A stretch of 64,000 nt of DNA. Source: Arthrobacter sp. 9AX. GTDB taxonomy: Bacteria; Actinomycetota; Actinomycetes; Actinomycetales; Micrococcaceae. Below are positions 1 through 7,863 of the stretch, piece by piece. The first letter of the stretch is position 1; every line of letters starts with the position of its first letter. The notes beneath the pieces were generated by a model. That model saw nothing but the letters and a program-made list of their open reading frames with translations. It was not told the DNA's origin and did not search any database. The DNA is taken from the NCBI RefSeq assembly GCF_902506095.1, contig NZ_LR733293.1, positions 124,001-188,000 on the forward strand, written 5' to 3'. The position numbers and the translations under genes are program-made.

Positions 1-1030
1 GTTCCTCCAGCTGGGCGTAGGTGCATGATTCCGGGTCCCGGTCCGGCCGCCAGCGGTTGAACTGTGCGGTGTGCCGGAACCTGTCGCCCTCCATGTGGTC
101 GTACCGGACCTCCACCACCAGCTCCGGGCGCAGCGGCATGAACGAAAGGTCTTTTCCGGCACTCCAGCGGCTGCCTTCGGCGTTCCGCGGGGTCCGTTCG
201 CCCTCCTCCTGCTTCGCCCAGGCCCACGGGTGGTCATCGAAGTCGGTGACCAGCGGCTGCAGCTCCTGGAACAGCTCCCGGCGGCGCTTCATGGGGAAGG
301 CACCGATCACACCCACGCTGGCCAGGGCGCCGTCGTCCTTGTACAACCCCAGCAACAGCGAGCCGATGGCGTCCGGGCCGCTCTTGTGCAGCCGGTAGCC
401 GGCCACCACGCAGTCGGCCGTGCGCTCATGCTTGGTCTTAAACATCACCCGCTTGTCCGGCTCATACCGTCCGTCCAGGCGCTTGGCCACGATCCCGTCC
501 AGCCCGGCGCCTTCAAACTGCTCGAACCACTGGATGGCTGTGTCCTTGTCCGTGGTGGCCGCGGTGAGGTGAACCGGGGCCTTGCTGGCGGCGAGTGCCT
601 TCTCCAGTGCCGCCCGCCGTTCCGTGAACGGCCGCCCGGTGTAGTCGTCCTCGCCCAGGGCCAGGAGGTCGAAGGCCACGAACGAGGCCGGCGTCTGCGC
701 GGCGAGCAGCTTGACCCGGCTCGCGGCGGGGTGGATGCGCTGCTGGAGGGCGTCGAAATCCAGCCGGTCCCCCGAGGAACCGATCAGGATGATTTCGCCG
801 TCCACCACGCACCGCGGCGGCAGGTTTTCCTTCAACGCAGCCACGAGTTCGGGGAAGTAGCGGGTCATGGGTTTTTCATTGCGGCTGCCGATCTCCAGGT
901 CGTCGCCGTCGCGGAAGATGATGGAGCGGAAGCCGTCCCACTTGGGCTCGTAGCTCAGGTCACCTTCCGGGATGCCGCTGACGGCCTTGGCGAGCATGGG
1001 CGGGACGGGCGGCATCACGGGAAGTTCCAT
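1..1030 (-). CDS. ligC: ATP-dependent DNA ligase, LigC-like (3' end cut by window edge)
   Basis: Seals nicks in duplex DNA using ATP. LigC enzymes are accessory ligases in actinobacteria, thought to act in end joining or repair beside the NAD-dependent LigA. The reading frame stays open from about 1030 to base 1. The nucleotidylation motif KWDG lies at residues 30-33, with K30 the expected AMP-accepting lysine; further ligase motifs VVDGE, DGIVAK and KTKHERTADCVV follow, then an OB-fold region ending FRHTAQFNRWRPDRD. About 343 codons are inside the window, so only a few residues should be missing. An in-frame ATG at 1039 is an alternative start. It lies 63 bases behind the AEC transporter gene on the same strand. 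Confidence 0.88.
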   Translation of the reverse strand, partial: MELPVMPPVPPMLAKAVSGIPEGDLSYEPKWDGFRSIIFRDGDDLEIGSRNEKPMTRYFPELVAALKENLPPRCVVDGEIILIGSSGDRLDFDALQQRIHPAASRVKLLAAQTPASFVAFDLLALGEDDYTGRPFTERRAALEKALAASKAPVHLTAATTDKDTAIQWFEQFEGAGLDGIVAKRLDGRYEPDKRVMFKTKHERTADCVVAGYRLHKSGPDAIGSLLLGLYKDDGALASVGVIGAFPMKRRRELFQELQPLVTDFDDHPWAWAKQEEGERTPRNAEGSRWSAGKDLSFMPLRPELVVEVRYDHMEGDRFRHTAQFNRWRPDRDPESCTYAQLEE

Positions 1031-1093
1031 GCTGCCCATTCTTGCCCGCCGACCGGCCCCGGCGGAAGACTGCCGCCGGGACAACGCCCCGGT

Positions 1094-2017
1094 TCAGCCG
1101 GCCAGCAGCCAGACGATCAGGACCAGCACCGGGGCAGCGGCCGCCGTTGATATGAGGACGGTCTCCCGCGCCACCGCCACTCCCCTGCCGTATTTGCTGG
1201 CGAACAGGAACACGTTCTGGGCCGGCGGAAGCGCCGCCATCAGCACCACGCCCAGGAGCATGTGCGGCTCCAGGTTGAACAGGAACTTTCCGACGACGAA
1301 TGCCACCGCCGGCATCACCGCGGACTTCAGCGCGGTGGCGGTCAGGATTTCCGCCGTGTGCCCGCCGCTTCTCAGCATCCGCGTTCCGCGCAGAGACATC
1401 CCGAAGGCCAGCAGCACCACCGGGACCGCGGCCCCGCCCAACAGCGTCAGCGGCGCCATCACGGGATCGGGAAGCTGCACGTGGAACGCGGCAAGGACCA
1501 CCCCCAGCAGCGAGGCGATGATCATGGGGTTCCGGAACGGCTGCGTGAGCATCAGCCGCGGCGAGAACCGGCCGGCCGCCGAGAGGTCCAGGATGGTCAG
1601 GACCAGCGGGGCGAGCAGCAGCTGCTGGACCAGCAGCACCGGGGCCACCGGGGTGGCGTCGCCCAGGGCATACACGGTGATGGGGATGCCGATGTTGTTG
1701 GCGTTGACGTAGGAACTGGCCATGGCCCCGACGGCTGTGTCGGCCACGGGGCGGCGGAACCAGAGCCGGCTGGCCACCACGTACAGCAGCGCTGTGACGG
1801 CGGCCGTTACCAGGGCCAGCGGGACGTAGGCGGAGAACACCACTGAGATGTCCGATCCCAGCACCACGGTAAAGAGCAGCACCGGGTTGGTGATGAAGAA
1901 CGCGGTCCGGGTCAGCGCTGAGATGGTGTGCTCGCCGCCCAGTCCGCACCGCGCGGCGATGTAGCCCACCGCAATAACGACGCCGATCACCGCCAGCCCG
2001 ATCAGCACACCGCCCAC
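1094..2017 (-). CDS. AEC (auxin efflux carrier) family permease
   Basis: Integral membrane permease of the AEC family, whose bacterial members export or exchange organic acids and related small metabolites; the substrate here cannot be read from sequence. About ten hydrophobic segments fill the protein, including the paired conserved regions FFITNPVLLFTVVL near the N terminus and LPPAQNVFLFASKYG near the C terminus, both typical of AEC proteins. I chose a GTG start at 2017 because GGAAGGA lies about ten bases upstream and the protein then begins with its first membrane helix. An ATG at 2098 would add 27 polar residues. The gene faces away from the aminotransferase gene, so their promoters share the gap between them. 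Confidence 0.85.
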   Translation of the reverse strand: MGGVLIGLAVIGVVIAVGYIAARCGLGGEHTISALTRTAFFITNPVLLFTVVLGSDISVVFSAYVPLALVTAAVTALLYVVASRLWFRRPVADTAVGAMASSYVNANNIGIPITVYALGDATPVAPVLLVQQLLLAPLVLTILDLSAAGRFSPRLMLTQPFRNPMIIASLLGVVLAAFHVQLPDPVMAPLTLLGGAAVPVVLLAFGMSLRGTRMLRSGGHTAEILTATALKSAVMPAVAFVVGKFLFNLEPHMLLGVVLMAALPPAQNVFLFASKYGRGVAVARETVLISTAAAAPVLVLIVWLLAG

Positions 2018-2203
2018 AAGGGGTACTTCCTTCCACGTCCGCCGCCTGCGCAGGGCTACAGCGAGCACAGTGTTACAAGTTACAAACTTATCCGACAAGT
2101 GGCGGGCGGCTGCAAAACGGCCCGCCCGGCGCCCGGCGGAGCCCGACGGCGGCCCGCACCGTAGCCGGGACGCCCGGCGTCGGCCTTTATGAAAAGATCA
2201 ACC

Positions 2204-3430
2204 ATGCGCGCGATGCAACATTCCAGCAAACTCCAGAACGTCCGGTACGAACTCCGCGGGCCGATCCTCCAGGCAGCCAAGGCCATGGAGGCCGAGGGGC
2301 ATCGGATCCTGAAAATGAACCTGGGCGACACCGCCCCGTTCGGGCTGGAAGCGCCGGAATCGGTGGTGGTGGACATGATCCACCACCTGCGCGGGGCCCA
2401 GGGCTACAGCGATTCGAAGGGGATCTTCACGGCCCGGACGGCCATCTCGCAGTACTACCAGACGCGCGGGTTGATGAACATCGGGGTGGAAGACATCGTG
2501 GTGGGCAACGGTGTCAGCGAGCTGATTTCCATGTGTCTGCAGGCATTTATGGAGAACGGGGACGAAATCCTGGTCCCCGCCCCGGACTACCCGCTGTGGA
2601 CCGCCGCGGTCACGCTGACCGGCGGCAAGGCGGTGCACTACCTCTGCGATGAGGCGGAGAACTGGTGGCCGGACATGGCCGATGTGGAGGCGAAGATCAC
2701 CAGCCGCACCAAGGGCATCGTGATCATCAACCCGAACAACCCCACCGGCGCCGTCTACCCCCGCCACATCCTGGAGCAGTTCGCTGCCCTGGCACGGAAG
2801 CACGACCTGGTCCTGTTCTCGGATGAGATCTACGAGAAGGTGCTGTATGAGGACGCCGTACACATCCACACCGCCGCCGTGGCCGAGGACGTCTGCTGCC
2901 TGACCTTCAGCGGCCTGTCCAAGGCCTACCGGATGCCGGGGTACCGGGCAGGGTGGGTGGCAGTCACCGGACCTTTGGCCGCCACGGCCGGCTACCGCGA
3001 ATCCCTGGAGTTGCTCGCCTCGCTGCGCCTCTGCGCGAACGTCCCGGCCCAGCACGCCATCCAGACCTGCCTGGGCGGCTACCAGAGCATCGGGGCTCTG
3101 GTGAAGCCGGGCGGCCGACTGCGTGAACAGCGGGACCTCGCCCACAAGCTCCTCACCGCCATTCCCGGCGTCACCTGCGTCCCGGCGTCCGGTGCCATGT
3201 ACCTGTTCCCCCGGCTGGACCCGGAACTCTATCCGATCGCCAGCGACGAACAGTTCGTCCTGGACCTGTTGAAGGACCAGAAGATCCTGGTCTCCCACGG
3301 CACCGCCTTCAACTGGCCCACGCCCGACCACTTCCGGTTCGTGATCCTCCCGTCAGTCCTTGATATCGAGGAGGCGGTGGAAAGGATCTCGACGTTCCTG
3401 GCCGGCTACCGCAGCCGCGCCGCGGCCTAA
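2204..3430 (+). CDS. PLP-dependent aminotransferase, class I/II (AlaA/AspC-like)
   Basis: Fold-type I aminotransferase that would move an amino group between an amino acid and a 2-oxo acid in the cytoplasm. The sequence shows the PLP-phosphate region around GNGVSELI, the NPNNPTGAVYP motif, the SDEIYEK motif and SGLSKAYRMPGYRAGW, where K240 should form the Schiff base; a C-terminal arginine region (FRFVILPSV) should bind the carboxylate. Length of 408 residues is normal. The closest remembered group is the large alanine-type transaminases of actinobacteria, but substrate is inferred. ATGs at 2189 and 2213 are possible starts; none has a good Shine-Dalgarno, and 2204 best fits the remembered homologue start. 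The stop overlaps the convergent small gene by four bases. Confidence 0.86.
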   Translation: MRAMQHSSKLQNVRYELRGPILQAAKAMEAEGHRILKMNLGDTAPFGLEAPESVVVDMIHHLRGAQGYSDSKGIFTARTAISQYYQTRGLMNIGVEDIVVGNGVSELISMCLQAFMENGDEILVPAPDYPLWTAAVTLTGGKAVHYLCDEAENWWPDMADVEAKITSRTKGIVIINPNNPTGAVYPRHILEQFAALARKHDLVLFSDEIYEKVLYEDAVHIHTAAVAEDVCCLTFSGLSKAYRMPGYRAGWVAVTGPLAATAGYRESLELLASLRLCANVPAQHAIQTCLGGYQSIGALVKPGGRLREQRDLAHKLLTAIPGVTCVPASGAMYLFPRLDPELYPIASDEQFVLDLLKDQKILVSHGTAFNWPTPDHFRFVILPSVLDIEEAVERISTFLAGYRSRAAA

Positions 3431-3849
3431 CCCTCGGTTCCGGGCTGCCGCGGCTTTTTGGCGGCCGCAGCCAGCCGCAGGCGTTCAGCTTCGGCCATGA
3501 TCCTGTCCGTGGCAGGCGGCGGCAGGGCAGCGGAGCGCTGCCCGTCCTGCTCCTGGTCCCGGATACTTACCGCGAGGGCGCTCATAAGGTCCGCGTCCTC
3601 GGCTGTGGCGAGGTCGCTGCCAATGAGCTGGACCAGCACTTTGAGCCCCGCCAGCCGGCGGCGCGGGTCGGCGTCGTCGAGAGCGGAGTCAATCGCCCAC
3701 TGGGCTCGTTTCCACCACTGGTCCCGCCGGTCCGCCCGCGATCTCTGCCGGTAGGTCAGGTAGGCCACCAGGACCACGCCGAAGGTGGCCAGCGGCGCCA
3801 GTGCCGCGGCGCCGAGCAGGCCGGCCCAGATCCCTTGGACGATCTCCAT
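3427..3849 (-). CDS. Small single-pass membrane protein, unknown function
   Basis: A 140-residue protein not matched to a named family. Residues 8-33 form one hydrophobic helix, followed at once by a basic stretch (YRQRSRADRRDQWWKRAQW), so the C-terminal 105 residues should lie in the cytoplasm. That part is rich in Ala, Leu and charged residues and looks helical, with DADPRRRLAGLKVLVQLI resembling short helical repeats. Coding likelihood is supported by the sharp membrane/cytosolic pattern and by an end that touches the convergent aminotransferase gene. Function unknown. Confidence 0.7.
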   Translation of the reverse strand: MEIVQGIWAGLLGAAALAPLATFGVVLVAYLTYRQRSRADRRDQWWKRAQWAIDSALDDADPRRRLAGLKVLVQLIGSDLATAEDADLMSALAVSIRDQEQDGQRSAALPPPATDRIMAEAERLRLAAAAKKPRQPGTEG

Positions 3850-4013
3850 GGCACTACCTTAGGTGCCCGTGGAGAGGTCTCCGCGGCGGGAAACAGCTCC
3901 GGCGCGAAGAACTAACCCGCGCATAACCATCAGGAAACCAGGGCGCAACATTGCCCCTCCACACTGGTAGTGCAGGCAAGCGCCAGCACCAGCTCCAGCC
4001 AGGAGGTCCCGCC

Positions 4014-4250
4014 ATGTTGAAGAAAGCAGCAGCCCATGTAACCAGGGTCCGTACCTTGGACCAGCTCCGCCGCGGCGACGAGATTGAAGCCCGTCTCTCA
4101 GTCGGACCTTCCTACGATGACGTAGTAATCCGGCGCGGCAGCGTGCAGGAAACGGCGCCGGGAATCGGTGTGGTGTGGATCCTGGACAGGATCACGGGCC
4201 TGCGGAAAGCCATCAATACGGACGAATGCAGTGTGTGGCGGGTCGCCTGA
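4014..4250 (+). CDS. Small conserved-looking hypothetical protein (78 aa)
   Basis: A soluble 78-residue protein without signal peptide or membrane helix. The start at 4014 is chosen because AGGAGG lies seven bases upstream; an upstream ATG in the same frame lacks a ribosome site. The central region, with alternating hydrophobic residues around DEIEARLSVGPSYDDVVIRRG and GIGVVWILDRITGLRKAI, looks like a small beta barrel, and it ends with a short positively charged tail. I do not recognise the family. It stands alone on the plus strand between minus-strand genes. Confidence 0.68.
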   Translation: MLKKAAAHVTRVRTLDQLRRGDEIEARLSVGPSYDDVVIRRGSVQETAPGIGVVWILDRITGLRKAINTDECSVWRVA

Positions 4251-4300
4251 GCCGAACGCCGCTGCGGGGCCGGGGAGGCCAGGTTCGCGGCAGCGGGTGT

Positions 4301-4322
4301 AGTCAGTAAGGACTGCCCGCCG
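4301..4322. repeat. 22-base near-copy of a segment inside the neighbouring moaD-like gene
   Basis: The stretch at 4301-4322 matches 4562-4583 at 21 of 22 positions, in the same orientation. The second copy lies inside the MoaD-like gene (codons for GGQSVLTA), the first just beyond that gene's stop codon. It may be a relic of a small duplication. Confidence 0.55.
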
Positions 4323-4342
4323 CCTGCGAGCCGGCCGCGGTG

Positions 4343-4630
4343 TCAGCCGCCGGCCACTGACTGGATGACCAGCACCTCCTGGCCCGGTGCCACCTCAGTT
4401 TCCAGGCCCTGCAATCTCCGCACCTCGTCACCATCCACGTACACGTTCACGAAGCGCCGCAAGGCACCCGTCTCATCCCGGAGCCGCCGGGCCAGGACAG
4501 CGAAGTCGGCGGTGACGGAATCCAGCAGTTTCGCCACGGTCACCGGCCCGTCGACGGGCGCAGTCAGTACGGACTGCCCGCCGGCCAGTGGCTGCAGGAT
4601 GCTGGGAAGCACTACCGAAATGTCAGGCAC
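4343..4630 (-). CDS. MoaD/ThiS-family ubiquitin-like sulfur carrier
   Basis: A 95-residue protein of the beta-grasp MoaD/ThiS group. Members carry sulfur as a C-terminal thiocarboxylate for molybdopterin, thiamine or cysteine synthesis. The diagnostic feature is the C terminus, LVIQSVAGG, ending exactly in the Gly-Gly pair that is adenylated and thiolated; FVNVYVDGDEVRRL is the usual central beta-hairpin. GTG at 4630 is chosen as start because it overlaps the stop of the upstream propeller gene by eight bases, and the longer frame upstream is only the antisense shadow of that gene. No MoeB/ThiF activating enzyme is in the window, so the receiving pathway is unknown. Confidence 0.82.
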   Translation of the reverse strand: MPDISVVLPSILQPLAGGQSVLTAPVDGPVTVAKLLDSVTADFAVLARRLRDETGALRRFVNVYVDGDEVRRLQGLETEVAPGQEVLVIQSVAGG

Positions 4631-5720
4631 CGGCCACCACTGCCGCCCGGACGCACAGGACGTCGGGCAGGTGTGCCGCCACTTCCGTGAACGTCTCGCC
4701 TTCGTCGGCACTGGCATAGACCGTGCCGCCGCGTGTCCCGAAGTAGACACCCGCCGGTTCGGCGGAATCCACCGAGGCGGCGTCGCGCAGGACGCTGTTG
4801 TACTCGCCTGTCGGCAGTCCCTTGTCGAGCCGCTTCCAGGTCCCGCCGGCATCATCGGTGCGGTGGACGGCCAGTTCGCCGTTTGGCGGGATACGTTCGC
4901 CGTCGGCCTTGAGCGGGACAACCCAGGCGGTCCCTTGCCGCCGGGGGTGGGTCAGCATCACGAACCCGAAGTCGGCCGGCAGGCCCTCGGCGATGGACGT
5001 CCAGCTCTCCGCGTTGTCATCGGTGCGGTACACGCCGTGGTGGTTCTGTGCGTAGAGGCGGCCGTCGACGGCGGCATCCGCAGCGATCTTGTGGACGCAC
5101 TGGCCGAACTCGGGGTTGGGGTCGGGCATGAAGTAGGCCGAGATCCCCTTGTTGCGCGCTTCCCAGGAGGTGCCGCCGTCGAGCGAGCGGTAGACGCCGC
5201 CCGTGCTCATGGCGACGTGGACGGTGTCCCGTTGCGGGTGGACCACGATGGAGTGGGCGGCGGCACCGCCGTAGCCGGCACCCCAATCGCTGCGGTGCGG
5301 ATGGTCCCAGAGGCCACGGTTCAGCTCGAAATGCTCGCCGCCGTCGGTGGACTTCCACACCGAGATGGGCTCTGCCCCGGCCCAGACAACGCCCGGCCGG
5401 GATTCGGCGTCAGGATAGATCTGCCAGATCCGCTCCAAGGCTGCGCCGGTGTCCTCCGGGAACTTGATGGCACCCTGCTCGGGTTCGGACCAGGTGGCGC
5501 CGAGATCATCCGAGTGCGCCACCGTGGGTCCCCAATGTTCGTTCCGGACGCCCACCATGATCCGGGTGCGGCCGTCCCTGGTGTCGATTCCGATGCTGGG
5601 AATCTCACTCATCAGGAAATGCGGGCCGGTGAAGGACCATGTGCGCCTGTCCGGGCTGGTGGCCAGCCACAGGCCTTTTTTGGTTCCGATCGCCAGGACA
5701 AAACTCTCTGTGGTTGCCAT
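4623..5720 (-). CDS. BNR-repeat / sialidase-like beta-propeller protein
   Basis: Cytoplasmic protein of 365 residues built of BNR-like repeats: SDDLGATWSEP, STDGGEHFELNRG, SLDGGTSWEARN, TDDNAESWTSIA, TDDAGGTWKRLD and SADEGETFTEVA are spaced evenly along the chain, as in a six- or seven-bladed propeller. Such proteins are often labelled exo-alpha-sialidase or glycosyl hydrolase, but no signal peptide or clear sialidase arginine triad is visible, so enzyme activity is not supported. It overlaps the MoaD-like gene by eight bases, a pairing I recall from other actinobacteria, which points to a shared role. ATG at 5720 is chosen; 5729 is an in-frame alternative. Confidence 0.82.
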   Translation of the reverse strand: MATTESFVLAIGTKKGLWLATSPDRRTWSFTGPHFLMSEIPSIGIDTRDGRTRIMVGVRNEHWGPTVAHSDDLGATWSEPEQGAIKFPEDTGAALERIWQIYPDAESRPGVVWAGAEPISVWKSTDGGEHFELNRGLWDHPHRSDWGAGYGGAAAHSIVVHPQRDTVHVAMSTGGVYRSLDGGTSWEARNKGISAYFMPDPNPEFGQCVHKIAADAAVDGRLYAQNHHGVYRTDDNAESWTSIAEGLPADFGFVMLTHPRRQGTAWVVPLKADGERIPPNGELAVHRTDDAGGTWKRLDKGLPTGEYNSVLRDAASVDSAEPAGVYFGTRGGTVYASADEGETFTEVAAHLPDVLCVRAAVVAGA

Positions 5721-5790
5721 GCCCACCATGCAACCACCGCCCCGGGCAGGCTGCAATGGTTTGTCCGCTGCCAGGGGGCGATATCCGGGT

Positions 5791-5991
5791 TTAGTCCACA
5801 AACTCCGACTGCGTCTCGATGAAGTCCCAGTCCGCCGCCGTCAGCACCGCTGCCGGGTTGTCCGGGTGGGGCCCGCCTGCCTCGGCGATCGCCTGGAGGA
5901 CCGGAAGGGGCAGTTCCCCGGCACGCAGGTTCTCCCGCAGCCATTCCTTGCTTTCCAGGTCAATGTCCAGCCACCACATGAAGATTTCCAT
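5791..5991 (-). CDS. Small hypothetical protein (66 aa)
   Basis: Begins MEIFMWWLDIDLESKEWLREN and ends with ADWDFIETQSEFVD. It is acidic and soluble, with no known motif. The start at 5991 is picked because GTGAGGG precedes it closely; the frame continues upstream but loses coding character. It sits 70 bases upstream of the propeller gene on the same strand and could share its transcript. Function unknown. Confidence 0.62.
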   Translation of the reverse strand: MEIFMWWLDIDLESKEWLRENLRAGELPLPVLQAIAEAGGPHPDNPAAVLTAADWDFIETQSEFVD

Positions 5992-6127
5992 GCCCTCACG
6001 CCCTTTCGTCCAATTTAACGTTAGGCGTGGGCCTGTCCGGCTACAAGGTATCCGCCCCGCCGGCAAGTACCACTGCGGGATTTTCGGGTACCCACAAGTA
6101 ACCTGGCCACCGGCAGCCCCGGAAAGA

Positions 6128-6144
6128 CGAGTACCCCCTACTCG
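6128..6144. promoter_or_regulatory. Operator-like inverted repeat CGAGTA-N5-TACTCG
   Basis: A perfect 6+6 inverted repeat with a five-base spacer, CGAGTACCCCCTACTCG, 124 bases upstream of the secreted stalk-protein gene. The same half-sites and spacing recur at 14223-14239. Spacing suits a dimeric regulator; which one is unknown. Confidence 0.5.
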
Positions 6145-6268
6145 CGACTGGTTACGGGCCCGCGCCTAGCCTGAAAACTCACGCAAGCTGACCGTGCTGC
6201 CGGGGCATTGGGCTCAACCGCTGCTCCTCCTCATCATGGTCCGTTTCACACACACTGGGGAGAAAATC

Positions 6269-6955
6269 ATGAAACGTACCTTCGCCACCCTGGGGGTGGT
6301 GGGGCTGGCTGCATTTGCCGCAACGGCCCCGGCCGTAGCCGACCGCGGCAGTGACAGCGACGACAAGATCCTCATCTGCCATGCAGGTTCAGGGTCCAAC
6401 GCGGGGCACTTTACGCTGAACTCCGTTGCCGTGCCGTCGTTGAACGGCCATGACAACCATGGGGAAGACATCATTCCGCCGAACGACGGCATGAAATACG
6501 GGCAGAACTGGGACGCCATCGGCAGGGCAATCCATGCCAATGGATGTGTCCTCCCGCCCGTGGTTGTGCCACCTGTCGTGGTCCCGCCCGTGGTCGTGGA
6601 CCCGCCCGTAGAACAGCCCGTGGAACAGCCCGTGGTAAACCCGCCCGGCTCCGTGAACCAACCCGTGGTTGAGACGCCGGTGGTCGTCACGGCCCCCGTC
6701 GAACAACCCGCAGTGGTTCCGCCGGTGACGGTCCCGCCGGCAGCAACGGCCGTCGTCGTGCCTCAACAGCAGGCTGCGGCAGCTGCGGACGCGGTGGCCA
6801 CGACCGGCCTGGGAACCAACCAGGGGTACAACGCCCAGACAGCGGTGGGCGGATCCGACAGCCCGTCCTGGCTGGCAGGCGCAGGTGCCCTGATGGCAGC
6901 CGGGGCGGCAGTGGCTTTCCGCCGCAGCCGCCGCTCGCTGCCCTTGGCCGACTGA
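6269..6955 (+). CDS. Secreted Val/Pro-rich stalk protein with possible non-LPXTG sorting signal
   Basis: A 228-residue exported protein. Residues 1-25 are a Sec signal peptide with an AVA cleavage site. Residues 33-80 form a small domain with DKILICHAGSGSN, a HDNHGEDIIPP motif and a second cysteine (NGCVLPP), a pattern I recall from other actinobacterial surface proteins. Residues 92-160 are a stalk of VVVPP and PVEQPV repeats. The tail has NAQTA (188-192), a short spacer, a hydrophobic stretch WLAGAGALMAAGAAVAF and a basic cluster RRSRR: the geometry of a cell-wall sorting signal without LPXTG. The next gene is a class F sortase. Start at 6269 is set by GGGGAG and the signal peptide. Confidence 0.82.
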   Translation: MKRTFATLGVVGLAAFAATAPAVADRGSDSDDKILICHAGSGSNAGHFTLNSVAVPSLNGHDNHGEDIIPPNDGMKYGQNWDAIGRAIHANGCVLPPVVVPPVVVPPVVVDPPVEQPVEQPVVNPPGSVNQPVVETPVVVTAPVEQPAVVPPVTVPPAATAVVVPQQQAAAAADAVATTGLGTNQGYNAQTAVGGSDSPSWLAGAGALMAAGAAVAFRRSRRSLPLAD

Positions 6956-6989
6956 CACCGGCCAGGCCGCACCCCGCGGCCTCCTGACA

Positions 6990-7026
6990 GGAAGGCGTCC
7001 CGCCAGTGCCCGGCGGGGCGTCTTCC
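6990..7026 (+). terminator. GC-rich hairpin, possible attenuator between stalk protein and sortase
   Basis: GAAGGCGTCCCGCC can pair with GGCGGGGCGTCTTC (two G-U pairs). The U-run is poor (CCTCCTT), so it may only partly stop transcription before the sortase gene. Confidence 0.45.
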
Positions 7027-7056
7027 TCCTTCCATCCTCAAGCGCCGAGGAGCAGC

Positions 7057-7812
7057 ATGTCCAAGGAACACAGCCGGCACGTGGCCCGCACAGAGCGCAC
7101 GTGGCGGCGCTGGAACCGGGGCGACCTGGCCATCCTCCTGTGCGGGGTATTGGCCTTTATGTCCATGACCTTCGGTGTGCCGCTGTTCCACCAGTTGCAG
7201 GTACCGGCCAGCGCGGGCAGTGCGGTGAGTCCCGCAGCCGGGATGATGCCGCCGGAACCAGCGCCGTTTACTACCGAAGGCCCGGGAGCAGTCGGTGCGG
7301 GGGCGGCAGCGGAAGGGCAGGCGTCTCCCCCGGCCAGTTCAGGTGCACCACCGGTTGGCCCGGTCCTGCCCGCGGCGGCCCCACCGGTGCGCATCCGTTA
7401 CGCGTCCGCCTCGTTTGACGTTCCGGTCCATGCGCTTGACCTGGATGCCGCCGCGCAGGCCAGCCAAACGGTCGAGCCGCCCGCCACGAAGGACGGCTAT
7501 TGGCTGACGCCCTTCGGGACTCCCGGGCAGGGGTCGGCAAATACCACCTACGTGATCGGGCACAGCTGGGAGGGTGCGGACGCACCGTTTAACCATTTGA
7601 GCTCAGCGGCGGCAGTGGGCGACAGGTTCGAGGTGGACACGGCAACGGGCACCATCCCCTACCAGGTGGACAGCGTGACCACGTACCTGAAGTCCAGCCT
7701 CAAGGACAGTCCCATCTGGAGCATCGTGCCAAACGGGCTGGTGCTGATCAGCTGCTTTACCCAGGATCCCTGGGGCAAGAACGTGGTGGTCACGGCGTCG
7801 CCAGTTGCGTGA
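7057..7812 (+). CDS. Class F sortase
   Basis: Membrane-anchored transpeptidase that would attach surface proteins to the cell wall. After a short basic cytoplasmic end, one membrane helix (about residues 25-45: LAILLCGVLAFMSMTFGV) is followed by an Ala/Pro-rich linker and the sortase barrel. The catalytic histidine is H169 in YVIGHSW and the nucleophile C233 in VLISCF. Only FTQDPWGKNVVVTASPVA follows the cysteine, so the usual third residue, an arginine shortly after the cysteine, is absent; a lysine sits nearby. Start at 7057 is supported by GAGGAG. It lies directly downstream of the stalk-protein gene, its likely substrate. Confidence 0.85.
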   Translation: MSKEHSRHVARTERTWRRWNRGDLAILLCGVLAFMSMTFGVPLFHQLQVPASAGSAVSPAAGMMPPEPAPFTTEGPGAVGAGAAAEGQASPPASSGAPPVGPVLPAAAPPVRIRYASASFDVPVHALDLDAAAQASQTVEPPATKDGYWLTPFGTPGQGSANTTYVIGHSWEGADAPFNHLSSAAAVGDRFEVDTATGTIPYQVDSVTTYLKSSLKDSPIWSIVPNGLVLISCFTQDPWGKNVVVTASPVA

Positions 7813-7863
7813 CCACGCAGCAAAAGCCCTGTTCAAGGACGTTCAGCGGGCTGAAAATGAGCT

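Noticed and set aside
71..1150. Long plus-strand frame
   Set aside because: Antisense to the DNA ligase gene, whose minus-strand product has clear ligase motifs; the plus-strand protein has none.
4623..5720. True exo-sialidase
   Set aside because: No signal peptide and no visible arginine triad or RIP motif; only BNR-type repeats are supported.
4365..5822. 485-codon plus-strand frame
   Set aside because: Antisense shadow of the propeller and MoaD-like genes; no family features.
6560..6720. CRISPR-like short repeats
   Set aside because: The repeats encode VVVPP and PVEQPV in the stalk of the secreted protein; there are no regular spacers.
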